Shown: in pieces, positions 29,931 to 38,289 of the stretch
How positions within the stretch are numbered: position 1 is the first letter of the stretch
Layout of the letters: every line of letters starts with the position of its first letter
IMG/VR virus record: IMGVR_UViG_3300045452_000081
Coordinates: 1-39,120 of that record
Source of the DNA: a virus
Length of the DNA: 39,120 bases
Reading direction: 5' to 3' (one strand)
The notes under the pieces: model-generated
Seen by the model: only the letters and a program-made list of their open reading frames with translations
Database searches by the model: none
What the model was told of the DNA's origin: nothing
Position numbers and translations under genes: made by a program

Positions 29931-30576
29931 ACTTCCCCTCGCAGCCCTGCAGGCGCTGGCCTCCGGCCGCTGCAAACCGCGCGACTTCATCTGGATCGTC
30001 GCGCGCGATCGCGACACCGGGCTTCCCGTGGCGGACGGGCAATGGTCGGGCCTCGGCCGGCTCGACGCGCAGGTGCTCGATCCGGACACCGGCGGCGCGG
30101 TGACGAGGACCTTCCACGGCTCCGGCACGCTTACGCAGGTGTCCGGCATCTCGCTCGTCTCCGTGATCCAGGTGCAGACGGCGACGATCCACATGAGCCA
30201 CGTGCACGACCGCGTCAACGCGCTGATGCGAGGCTACGATGTGAAGCAGGCGCGCGTGGAAATCTTCCGCGGGTTGCTGTCGCTCGACACCGAGCAGCTC
30301 GTCGCGCCGGCCTTCTGCCGCTTCGTCGGCTTCGTCGACGAGGCGCCGATCTTCAAGCCGCCACAGAACGGCGACGGCGGCCACGTCGAGCTGCGTTGCA
30401 AGTCACACACCCAGGAGCTGCTGCGCTCCAGTGCCGAGCTGCGCTCCGACGAGTCGCAACAGCGGCGCTTTCCCGGCGATCGGTTCTTCCAACACGTCCA
30501 CGTCGTCGGCCAGTGGGAACACTTCGTGGGCCGCGCCGCTGGCCGGCTGCCGTCAACCGCGGGGGCGGATCGATGA
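29923..30576 (+). CDS. Tail hub-associated protein (DUF2163-like, compare RcGTA tail genes)
   Basis: A 217-residue protein: CKPRDFIWIVARDRDTGLPVADGQWSGLG, then a hub-like beta region (LTQVSGISLVSVIQVQTATIHMSHVHDRVNALMRGYDVKQARVEIFRGLL) and a C-terminal LRCKSHTQELLRSSAELRSDESQQRRFPGDRFFQHV. The end, with R(S)DE.Q...PGD.FF, is typical of proteins in the baseplate/hub of siphoviruses and gene transfer agents. It ends in an ATGA overlap with the acetyltransferase-like gene. Confidence 0.76.
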   Translation: MRELPLAALQALASGRCKPRDFIWIVARDRDTGLPVADGQWSGLGRLDAQVLDPDTGGAVTRTFHGSGTLTQVSGISLVSVIQVQTATIHMSHVHDRVNALMRGYDVKQARVEIFRGLLSLDTEQLVAPAFCRFVGFVDEAPIFKPPQNGDGGHVELRCKSHTQELLRSSAELRSDESQQRRFPGDRFFQHVHVVGQWEHFVGRAAGRLPSTAGADR

Positions 30577-31046
30577 TGATCATCCGTCACGCGCTGGAGC
30601 AGGATCGGCCGCGGCTGCTGGAGTTGATGCGCGCGGCGCATGCGGCGGCCGAGTTCGACCGGGTCGATGGATTCACTGGCTTTCATTGTCCGTGGGATCT
30701 GGCGCGCGTCGAGCGGTGCCTCTCGCTGCACATGACGGCGCCAGATGCGCTGGCACAAGTGATCGATGTCGACGGTGTCGCCCAGGGCATTCTGCTTGCC
30801 GCCGCATTCGAGCATCCGTTCGGACCAATCCGCATGGCGAAGGATACATGCTGGTGGATCGAACCTGCGCATCGCGCCCTTAAGACGGCGAACCGATCGC
30901 TTGACGAGTATGAGGCCTGGGCCGCGTCGTTGGGCGTGACGTATCCGGGCATCGCCGGCATGGGCGACGATCCCCGCATCGGCAGGCTGCTCGAACGGCG
31001 CGGCTATCGCGTCGCTGACACGGTCTGGATGATGAGGCTCTCGTAA
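30573..31046 (+). CDS. GNAT-like acetyltransferase encoded within the tail module
   Basis: A 157-residue protein that looks like a GNAT fold: MIIRHALEQDRPRLLELMRAAHA at the start, a central strand VIDVDGVAQGILLAA, WWIEPAHRALKTANRSLDEYEAWAASLG and a final GRLLERRGYRVADTVWMMRL. The acetyl-CoA loop (usually Q/RxxGxG/A) is poorly conserved, so activity is uncertain. Phage tail operons often carry such a gene here in place of an NlpC/P60 hydrolase. The Mu Mom enzyme is also a GNAT relative, but I see no specific Mom features. Confidence 0.75.
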   Translation: MMIIRHALEQDRPRLLELMRAAHAAAEFDRVDGFTGFHCPWDLARVERCLSLHMTAPDALAQVIDVDGVAQGILLAAAFEHPFGPIRMAKDTCWWIEPAHRALKTANRSLDEYEAWAASLGVTYPGIAGMGDDPRIGRLLERRGYRVADTVWMMRLS

Positions 31047-34000
31047 ATGCCGATCTTCACGCCGATCGCTACCGCAATCTTTGCCGGCACCGCGCTGGCC
31101 GGCACGTTCATCGTGCCGTTGACGGCGTTTGGCCTATCGGTCGCTGCCGGCGTCGGCCTGTCCTATGCGGCGCAAGCGCTTGCCGGCGAGCGTGCGCCGC
31201 AGGCCCAGGCGGTCGAAAACCGCACCGGCGGCCTGCAGGGGCGTCTGCGCGCCGGCGGCGAGGTGCCGCGCTCGTTTCCACTCGGCGCCACAGCGACGGA
31301 TGGGTCGCTGGTCTACGCCAACTACTGGGGCAATGACGGCGAAACCCCGAACGCCTACTTCACCCAGGTCATCGACGTCTCCGATATGCCGACGTCGCTG
31401 CGCCGCGCCTTCGTCAACGGCGAGCCGGCCGCGCTCGGCGCAAGCGGCCCCGGCGGGCCGACCGGCGAAGCGCTTGCGCAGGCGGCGTTCGCCGCCGCGG
31501 TTGCCGCCGGCATCCCGTTGCTGCCGCTCGGACCGTTCGCGGAATTTGTCGCCAACTATATCGCCGCGCACGGCGGCGGCGGTGGCGGCGAAGCGCTGAC
31601 CGAGCTGGGCTATCCGGTGCTGAAGTATCGGAAGGACGGCAAGGACCATTGCTGGATCAAGTTCTACGACGGCACGCAGCTGACCGCGGACCCGTTCCTC
31701 GTCTCACGCGTTGCGACGCCGGAACGGCCGTGGGGTCCGGACTGCGTCGGCAAGGGCGTGGCCTACGCCATCTGCACCCATCTCACCAACGATACGCTGT
31801 TCGCGAGCTTCCCGACGTATCGCTTCGAGCTGTCGGGCATCCGACTCTACGATCCGTCGCGTGACGACACCGCAGGCGGCAGCGGCGCGCAGCGCTGGTC
31901 CGATCCGTCGACCTGGGGCGGCGACGGCGATAACCTGCCGGCCGTGCAGGCGTACAACGTCATGCGCGGCATCTCCTACGGCGGCCAGTGGCTCTACGGG
32001 CTGCAGAACCTGCCGGCGGCGCGGCTACCGAACGTCGCGTGGATCAACGCGGTCAATGCCTGCCGCAGCGAGCTGCAGGGCGAGTTCGGACTTGAACCCG
32101 CCTATCGCGCCGGACACGAATGCCTCGTCTCCACCGTGTTCGCCGATACGATCGAGCTGCTGATGACCGCGTGTCACGGCAAGATGGCGGAGATCGGCGG
32201 CGTCTACAAGATGCGCGCGGGGCCGCCGGGCGCACCGGTGCTGTCGTTCACCGACGCCGACATCATTGCGACGGAGAGCGGCGAGTTTCATCCGTTCCTC
32301 AGCCTCGACGACACCGTGACCGGCATCGTCGCGACCTATCCCGAACCCGAGGAAGGATGGACCTCGAAGGAGGCACCGGCGCTGTTCCGCGCCGACTTCG
32401 AGGACAACGCGGCGAACCGCAAGCTGCTCGCGACGCCGGCGTTCGATGCCGTGCCTTATGCCGCGCAGGTGCAGAGGCTCATGAAGTCTGCGCTGCTCGA
32501 TGCGCAGCGGGAGCGGCAACACACGCACACGATGCCACCGCACTGGTACCAGGTCGAGCCGCTCGACGTGGTGCAGTGGACGAGCGAGGAGAACGGCTAC
32601 GACGGCAAGCTGTTCGATATCGCCGGCATGGTCGACCGCGCGGAGATCGATCCGCTGGTGAACCTGAAGGAAGTCGATCCGGCCGACTACGGCTGGAATC
32701 ACAACGTCGAGTTCAACCCGGTCACGCGCTCGCCGATCGCATTCCAGCGGCCGGAGCCGCAGGCGATTCTGGCGTGGTTCGCCGAAGGCGACACGGTCTT
32801 CGATCGCGACGGCCTGAGCCGCCGGCCGGCGATCCGCCTCGAATGGGGCGGCAATGTCGTGGACGTCGCTGCGGTCCAGTGGGAGGTGCGGAACAATTTC
32901 GGCGCCAAGGACCCGGTGACGGCAAACCGCACCGACAGCGTGTCGAACGGCGCGATTCTCATCTCGCAGAACCTGCTGCCGCGGACCGACTACGAGGTCC
33001 GCGGGCGCTACATCCCGGCAAACCCGCGCGACACACTGTGGTCGGACTGGATTGCGGTGACGACGCCGGACGTGCGGCTCGGGCTGGAGGATGTCGTCGA
33101 CTACATCCGGTACAACGCGACCAAGCTCGAGGAGGAAGTCCAGGACTTCAGGGAGCGCGTCGACAGCGTGCTCGCGCGCGTGCGCAGCGCTGTGGCGCGC
33201 AGCGTGCTCGACCAGCGCGACATCCGCACGCAGCTCGCGGCGCGCTCCGACAACGCGCTCGCCTCGATCGACGAGGTGCGGACGGTGGCGGTGTCCGCGA
33301 GCGAGGCCGTCGCCTCTCTTGAACTCGACATTGAAGCGCAGTTCAACGACGCCTTCGCGGCCATCAACCAGGTGGCCGAGGCGGTCGCGACGGAGCAAGG
33401 CATCTCGGCCGCGCGCTGGGCCGTGAAGACGGTCGTCGGCGCCGGCGGCCAGCGGCACGTCGCCGGCATCGAGCTGCTCAACCTCGGCCAGAGCCAGTCG
33501 GCGTTCATCGTCGTCGCCGACCTGTTCCAGATCGCGCAGCCCGGAGTCGACGGCGGTGCGCCCGTGCCGATCTGGACGACGGGCTTGGTGAACGGGACGA
33601 TAAAGAACGTGCTGCGGAGCGATCTGCTGGTCGACGCCGGCATCTTCGCGCGGCATATCGCGGCCGGACAGGTCAAGGCCGGGCACATCGAGGCCGGATC
33701 GATCGGCACCCAAGAGCTCGCCGTCGGCGGTGTGAGCATTCAGAACCTGATCGCGGGCGCCGCGACGAACTCGTTCACCTTCGGCGGCGCCACCGTAACC
33801 GTCGGCACCTTCAACCAGTGGCACACGCTGGCAAGCGACAGTCGCGGCTATCCCGGAGGGCGCATCAAGATCACGGCGTGCTTCAGCTTCGTCGACGGCG
33901 TCGTGTCCTACAGTATCGGTGGACAGGTCTGGGTCAGCTCGGTGAGCAACGCGACGCGGTTCCGCATCCGAGTTGATGGCGGCACCGTCAGAGAATTCAC

Positions 34001-34205
34001 CTATCCGAACCTCGGCGTAACCGTGTCCGGGCAAAGCCTGTTCTTCCACAAGGACCAGTCGCCAACGCTGATCGCCGAGACAAGCATCACGGCAGGCGTC
34101 CACAGCATCGACGTGCAGACGCTGCGCGAGGACGCAAATCAAAGCCCCGGCAGCGCCAGCATCTTCTTCGCGCCGACCGTTGTCGTCACCGAACTGAGGC
34201 GCTGA
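31047..34205 (+). CDS. Host-specificity / tail tip protein (lambda gpJ-like with DUF1983)
   Basis: A 1052-residue central tail-tip protein. It starts with hydrophobic segments (AIFAGTALAGTFIVPLTAFGLSVAAGVGLSYAAQALA, residues 10-45), as seen in many siphovirus tip proteins. The middle is a beta-rich hub (residues 200-660), followed by a coiled coil (about 680-800) and a DUF1983-like region: ARWAVKTVVGAGGQRHVAGIELL, FIVVADLFQIAQPG and the AGIFARHIAAGQVKAGHIEAGSIGTQEL repeats. A jelly-roll-like C-terminus of about 130 residues probably binds the receptor. Starts directly after the preceding TAA. Confidence 0.9.
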   Translation: MPIFTPIATAIFAGTALAGTFIVPLTAFGLSVAAGVGLSYAAQALAGERAPQAQAVENRTGGLQGRLRAGGEVPRSFPLGATATDGSLVYANYWGNDGETPNAYFTQVIDVSDMPTSLRRAFVNGEPAALGASGPGGPTGEALAQAAFAAAVAAGIPLLPLGPFAEFVANYIAAHGGGGGGEALTELGYPVLKYRKDGKDHCWIKFYDGTQLTADPFLVSRVATPERPWGPDCVGKGVAYAICTHLTNDTLFASFPTYRFELSGIRLYDPSRDDTAGGSGAQRWSDPSTWGGDGDNLPAVQAYNVMRGISYGGQWLYGLQNLPAARLPNVAWINAVNACRSELQGEFGLEPAYRAGHECLVSTVFADTIELLMTACHGKMAEIGGVYKMRAGPPGAPVLSFTDADIIATESGEFHPFLSLDDTVTGIVATYPEPEEGWTSKEAPALFRADFEDNAANRKLLATPAFDAVPYAAQVQRLMKSALLDAQRERQHTHTMPPHWYQVEPLDVVQWTSEENGYDGKLFDIAGMVDRAEIDPLVNLKEVDPADYGWNHNVEFNPVTRSPIAFQRPEPQAILAWFAEGDTVFDRDGLSRRPAIRLEWGGNVVDVAAVQWEVRNNFGAKDPVTANRTDSVSNGAILISQNLLPRTDYEVRGRYIPANPRDTLWSDWIAVTTPDVRLGLEDVVDYIRYNATKLEEEVQDFRERVDSVLARVRSAVARSVLDQRDIRTQLAARSDNALASIDEVRTVAVSASEAVASLELDIEAQFNDAFAAINQVAEAVATEQGISAARWAVKTVVGAGGQRHVAGIELLNLGQSQSAFIVVADLFQIAQPGVDGGAPVPIWTTGLVNGTIKNVLRSDLLVDAGIFARHIAAGQVKAGHIEAGSIGTQELAVGGVSIQNLIAGAATNSFTFGGATVTVGTFNQWHTLASDSRGYPGGRIKITACFSFVDGVVSYSIGGQVWVSSVSNATRFRIRVDGGTVREFTYPNLGVTVSGQSLFFHKDQSPTLIAETSITAGVHSIDVQTLREDANQSPGSASIFFAPTVVVTELRR

Positions 34206-35179
34206 TGGCAGATTTTCCGACCTACGACATCGGCACGATCTCGATCGCCAACAACGGAACGGTCGCGACCGGCAACGGCACGCACTGGACGCGCTCGCGC
34301 CTGCGCAAGGGCGACGACATTCTGATCGATCCGGATGCCGGGCATCCGATAACGATCGTGCTGGATGTCATCGACGATGGTACGATCAAGCTGCCGAAGT
34401 GGGTGCACGGCACGAAGGTGAACGTGCCCTATATCGCCTTCAAGCGCTCGACGGACCGCTACACCGGCGACGTCGGCTTCGACGACATCGACGGCGTCGT
34501 CACGGCGCTGAACCATTCCGGCTACGTCGTCACCGTGCCCGACAGCGAGACGGAGCCGAGCAAGGCCGAGGGCCGCGAGAACCAGCGCGCGCGCCAGTAC
34601 GCCACCGGCAAGGAGTGGCAGAAGAAGGAAGGCGTCTGGATATTGCAGGGCACCTTTGGGCCGTTCCTGCCGCCGGTGCTGTGGTCGGGCGCGACCAACT
34701 ATCCGATCCGCGCGTTGGTCAAGCGCGCCGGCAAGATCTGGGAGTCGAAGCAGAGCGACAACCTCAACCATCCGCCGGAGAGCTCGCCCGCCTGGTGGGA
34801 TGTGTTCCTGGAGAACGGCGACGTCTACGACCTGCTGCATTTCGATACGGATCGCCCCGCGGACGGCGAGCTGGTGCAGATGGTGCGCGTTGCGCGGCCA
34901 ACCGTCATCCTCGCGGGTATGTCTGACAGCATAGGGTTCGCGCTCGTCGGCGCGACGAACGACGCTGTTTTCTCGTTCCGCCGCTGTGCGGCGGCGTCGC
35001 TCGATACCGAGGTCGAATTTGCAACCGCGACGTTTCCCGCCGGGGGCAGCCGCGAACCGGTGTTCAATTGCCCCGCCGATCGCGCACTGACGCGCGGCGA
35101 TCTTGTGAAGGTCTACGCACCGCAGGTGCGCGATCTCACGCTGCGGACGATCGCACTCACCACCGTCGCCTACCGATGA
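34205..35179 (+). CDS. Tail appendage protein with carbohydrate-binding-like module
   Basis: A 324-residue protein. The start (GTISIANNGTVATGNGTHW) is a common phage fibre motif of the phage-decorating beta type. Residues 155-200 (VLWSGATNYPIRALVKRAGKIWESKQSDNLNHPPESSPAWWD) resemble a chitin-binding type 3 / carbohydrate-binding module, with the usual Tyr, Trp, Pro and WW residues. The C-terminal 100 residues are beta-rich. The ATG overlaps the gpJ stop by one base. Likely part of the receptor-binding apparatus. Confidence 0.78.
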   Translation: MADFPTYDIGTISIANNGTVATGNGTHWTRSRLRKGDDILIDPDAGHPITIVLDVIDDGTIKLPKWVHGTKVNVPYIAFKRSTDRYTGDVGFDDIDGVVTALNHSGYVVTVPDSETEPSKAEGRENQRARQYATGKEWQKKEGVWILQGTFGPFLPPVLWSGATNYPIRALVKRAGKIWESKQSDNLNHPPESSPAWWDVFLENGDVYDLLHFDTDRPADGELVQMVRVARPTVILAGMSDSIGFALVGATNDAVFSFRRCAAASLDTEVEFATATFPAGGSREPVFNCPADRALTRGDLVKVYAPQVRDLTLRTIALTTVAYR

Positions 35180-35189
35180 GGACTCTCCG

Positions 35190-36149
35190 ATGACGTCGCC
35201 AGTCACTGCCCATGGATGGAATGATCTTGCGAGGCAACACAACGCGCAGGAGGTGGTGTTATCTCAGCTGCGGCTGATCAAGCTCGCGGCCGCAACCAGC
35301 AGCAAGCAGGCCGCGGTGACGATTACGATCGCCAATCCCGCCGTCGTCACCTGGAACGCCCATGACTTCGTCAACGACGAGCCGTTCTGGCTGTCGACGG
35401 ATGGCGCGCTGCCGACCGGCCTCTCGCCGAGCACGATCTACTACGTGCGAAACAAGACGGCCAACACCTTCGAGCTGTCGGCCGCCAAGGGCGGCGCATC
35501 GATCGGCACGGCAGGCGCGCAGTCCGGCACGCACACGGGCCACGGGCCGTTCGACCCGACCGACACTGACTATGATCAGGTGACCGGCGGCACGAAATCC
35601 AATGTCACCATTTCAATCGCGTCTCCCGGCAAGGTGATCTGGAACGGACATGGCAGGGCCGCGAACCATCCGATCACATTGCGCACGACCGGTGCGCTGC
35701 CGACCGGGCTCACGATCAACACCGTTTATTACGTCAAGAACCCGACGACGAATGACTTCGAACTGTCGGCGACGCCGGGCGGCGCGTCGATCATCACCTC
35801 CGGTGCGCAGTCCGGTATTCACACGGCCTGGGCGGCGGGCAGCCACGAGGTGCATGGCAACGGGTGGTCTCCCTTCGGCGAGCCGCTCGTGAACGTTGGC
35901 GCTGCGGTGAAGAGCGTCAACGACGCCAAGACGTCGGCCGATCAGACCTCGGTTCTCGCAAGCGGCGGCAGTGTATCGGCGCGCTTCATGGCGATCATCA
36001 ATTTCGCCCTCATGAAGGTGATGATCTTCTACGACCTCGGCCAGGAGGAGACGGCCGGCGAGACGACGGACTTCAAGGCGACATTCAATCTCGGCGGCGG
36101 CGCCGACCTGAATGCGTTCCTGATCACCACCAATCCGCAGAGGTCGTGA
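35190..36149 (+). CDS. Tail fibre protein with two tandem beta modules
   Basis: A 319-residue protein containing two similar modules of about 76 residues (43-118 and 139-214). Both run as VTI.IA.P..V.WN.H......P..L.T.GALPTGL....  YYV.N.T.N.FELSA..GGASI...GAQSG.HT. This repeat type occurs in phage fibres. The N-terminal helix and the C-terminal part (SVSARFMAIINFALMKVMIFYDLGQEE) flank them. GAGGA precedes the ATG. The gene differs from its neighbours only by its duplication. Confidence 0.76.
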   Translation: MTSPVTAHGWNDLARQHNAQEVVLSQLRLIKLAAATSSKQAAVTITIANPAVVTWNAHDFVNDEPFWLSTDGALPTGLSPSTIYYVRNKTANTFELSAAKGGASIGTAGAQSGTHTGHGPFDPTDTDYDQVTGGTKSNVTISIASPGKVIWNGHGRAANHPITLRTTGALPTGLTINTVYYVKNPTTNDFELSATPGGASIITSGAQSGIHTAWAAGSHEVHGNGWSPFGEPLVNVGAAVKSVNDAKTSADQTSVLASGGSVSARFMAIINFALMKVMIFYDLGQEETAGETTDFKATFNLGGGADLNAFLITTNPQRS

Positions 36150-36152
36150 CCG

Positions 36153-36749
36153 ATGTTCGGCTTCGGCGCGCTCGGCGAGCACCCGCTCGGCGATTATGGC
36201 TTCACCGGTCCGCCGGTGAACATTTCGCTGCCGGCGCTCACGCTCGATCTCACTTTGAGCCCGATCGCCGTGCGCGCCGGCAAGCGCGTTGGGCTGCCGC
36301 CGGTCGAGCTGCAACTCGATCCGCTGCCGGTGGCAGTGCGCGTCGGCAAGCGGGTCGGTCTGCCGGCCATCGAGCTTGCGGTCGAGATGCCGCCGATCTT
36401 CGTCGGCATCAGCGCAAACGTGAACCTGCCGGCCTACACGCTGCAGCTCGACATACCGCCGCTCGCGGCCCGCGCGGGGAAACGCATCTCGCTGCACGAC
36501 ACGGTGCGCGCGACCTACGACCTCGGCGCGCTCGGTGAAGACGCGCTTGGCGGCTTCGCGATGGGTGAAGGCGAGCCGTTCACGCTGGACTTCGTCCGGC
36601 CGCTGCAGCTGCGCATTGAAGTGCCGGACCTCGCCGTGCAGGCCGGCAAGCATGTCGCGTTGCCGCCGGTCAATCTCACCATTGAACCCACGACGCTTCA
36701 GGTCGGCGCGCGGCGGCGCCGGCTGAAGACGTCGGGCGTTGCGAGCTAA
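36153..36749 (+). CDS. Repeat-rich tail fibre-associated protein
   Basis: A 198-residue protein beginning FGFGALGEHPLGDYGF, a motif common at the start of phage fibre-associated proteins. The rest is built of short repeats of about 23 residues of the form LP...L.L...P..V.AGKRV.; five or six copies are visible, with a second GALGEDALGGFAMG in between. Such alternating hydrophobic repeats suggest a beta-solenoid or fibrous rod. AGAGG precedes the ATG. Family name not known. Confidence 0.72.
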   Translation: MFGFGALGEHPLGDYGFTGPPVNISLPALTLDLTLSPIAVRAGKRVGLPPVELQLDPLPVAVRVGKRVGLPAIELAVEMPPIFVGISANVNLPAYTLQLDIPPLAARAGKRISLHDTVRATYDLGALGEDALGGFAMGEGEPFTLDFVRPLQLRIEVPDLAVQAGKHVALPPVNLTIEPTTLQVGARRRRLKTSGVAS

Positions 36750-36761
36750 AGGAAAGCGTCG

Positions 36762-37919
36762 ATGCCGGACACTGATCTTTACGCACTGGTCAAGGTCGCG
36801 ATCGCCACGGTCGGTGTGGGCGATCTGACATTCGGCCCACGCGCACAAGGCTTCCTCACGCCGGCGATGGCCGGCGCGATCGACGGCAAGAAGCCCTCGT
36901 ATCTGCTCCGCGATGGCCTCGACACCGAAGAGGGCTGGCTGCTGATCAAGGACGGCGTCACCAAGGGCGAGCGCAACGTCGTCCGCTCTGTGATCGGCGG
37001 TCTGGTCGGCACCGATCCGCTCAATCTCTCGGGCGCCGCGACGCTGGCGTTTCATGCGACCGAGCGCGACATCCTCAACAAGAACAAGAACCTTGCCGAT
37101 CTGCCGGACAGGACAGCGGCGCGTGAAAATCTCTCCTCCGGCATCCGGTCGGTTGGGGCCGCTGCGACGATCACCAAGGCGGACTGGGGCAGGACGATCG
37201 AGTTCAACACACCGAACGACATCAACGTGACACCCGACTCGGCCGCCGCGCTGACGAACGGATTCGAGTGCCACTACCGCAACGTCGGCACGGGCCTTGT
37301 CACACTCGTCGGCGCGATCGACGGCATGACGAATTCGCTCGTTCCGGAGGGAGACTCCGGCCGGCTTACCTCGAACGGTGTGGCATTGCGCACCGATCAG
37401 CGGCCCGCATCGGTCATCCTGGAGAGCAGCGCGGCGTCGAACGTCACGGCCGTCGACATCGATTTCCCGAAGGGCTTTGCGGAAATCGAGATCAAGATTC
37501 CTCGGCTTCGCGCCGTCAATGACGGCGTGGCGCTCTTCGCACGCGTCAGGAGTGGCGGCGTCGTCCAGTCTGGTGCTGCATATAGCTGGGTCTACAGTTA
37601 CGAGGATGCGACCGGCGGCGCTGCCGACAATGCGGCAGCCACTGGGCAGACCGAGCTATTCACCTTTGGCTCCCAGGACAACGGCAGCGCGACCGTCACA
37701 AGCGGGCGCATCGTTATTGCGGAGCCACGCAACCCGAACAGCTACTACAGGCAAAAGGCCGACTGCGAGTTTTTCTTCGGCGACGGGACCTTTGCGCGAA
37801 TGACGACGGGGGGCACGTTCGCCTCGCCCAGTGTCGATGGCGTCCGGCTCTACTTTGGAAGCGGAAACATCAGCGAGATACGCTACACCGTCATCGGCCA
37901 TCGCCGCAACGTCGCCTAG
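36762..37919 (+). CDS. Distal tail fibre / appendage protein
   Basis: A 385-residue protein. The region ADLPDRTAARENLSSGIRSVGA carries the LADL.D...AR.NL signature frequent in phage tail fibres, and the segment ITKADWGRTIEFNTPNDINVTPDSAA is also fibre-like. The C-terminal half is beta-rich with aromatic residues, suiting a receptor-binding domain. AAAGGAAAG lies before the ATG. Its stop codon shares the tetranucleotide CTAG with the stop of a small leftward gene. Confidence 0.78.
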   Translation: MPDTDLYALVKVAIATVGVGDLTFGPRAQGFLTPAMAGAIDGKKPSYLLRDGLDTEEGWLLIKDGVTKGERNVVRSVIGGLVGTDPLNLSGAATLAFHATERDILNKNKNLADLPDRTAARENLSSGIRSVGAAATITKADWGRTIEFNTPNDINVTPDSAAALTNGFECHYRNVGTGLVTLVGAIDGMTNSLVPEGDSGRLTSNGVALRTDQRPASVILESSAASNVTAVDIDFPKGFAEIEIKIPRLRAVNDGVALFARVRSGGVVQSGAAYSWVYSYEDATGGAADNAAATGQTELFTFGSQDNGSATVTSGRIVIAEPRNPNSYYRQKADCEFFFGDGTFARMTTGGTFASPSVDGVRLYFGSGNISEIRYTVIGHRRNVA

Positions 37920-38026
37920 TCGCGGTCGCTCCACCAGACGATCAGCGCCGCGATAATGAATTTGATCAGGCGATACGCGATCCATCCGACCACGAGCAGC
38001 AGGATCAAGGCGAGAACTGCGTCCAT
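37916..38026 (-). CDS. Tiny single-membrane-span protein
   Basis: A 36-residue protein read from sequence: MDAVLALILLLVVGWIAYRL followed by IKFIIAALIVWWSDRD. It is almost entirely hydrophobic, one long or two short membrane helices, with a WW-SDRD end. GAAGGGA lies about eight bases before the ATG. It converges with the fibre gene, stop codons overlapping in CTAG. Size and topology would fit a small holin or membrane regulator, but it lies far from the lysis block. Function unknown. Confidence 0.6.
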   Translation of the reverse strand: MDAVLALILLLVVGWIAYRLIKFIIAALIVWWSDRD

Positions 38027-38289
38027 GCGAAGGTCCCTTCGTCCGAGTGATGGCTCGAACGTGGCCTGCGCCACCGCCGCAGTGAATGTCATTAATGAAG
38101 CCGAAATCTGACTCGGCGATCAGGATCGTCCCCGCCGGTGGCGGGGGAGCAGCGTTGGCGCGCTGCTGCCACGGGCCAGCTTCGACAGCAACCCGTACGA
38201 CGCACCAAACGCGACACGCCGTCCCGCCGCCGCTGCACATGCAACTGCACAGCGCGACGAGAGGGCCATGGATCGGTGCAAGAGTCACG
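38027..38289. other. Gap between fibre genes and methyltransferase, with GC hairpin
   Basis: No convincing gene is seen in these 263 bases; the frames open on either strand give low-complexity Pro, Cys or Arg-rich products. Bases 38130-38146 form a perfect CCCCGCC-GGT-GGCGGGG hairpin with a three-base loop, without a T-run, so a strong stem but not a classical terminator. The gap probably contains the promoter of the methyltransferase gene. Confidence 0.5.

Noticed and set aside
38130-38146. GC hairpin as a rho-independent terminator
   Set aside because: Perfect stem, but no T-run follows on either strand, so a terminator is not supported.
37656-38288. Leftward ORF of 210 residues across the fibre gene end
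   Set aside because: Most of it is antisense to the fibre gene; the composition is Cys/Gly/Arg-rich and the small membrane gene read in another frame is more convincing.
38086-38289. N-terminal extension of the methyltransferase from an upstream ATG
   Set aside because: The extra 68 residues are low-complexity and unlike the Dam family, which begins shortly before the AAYIGGKKQLA motif; the ATG at 38290 fits.
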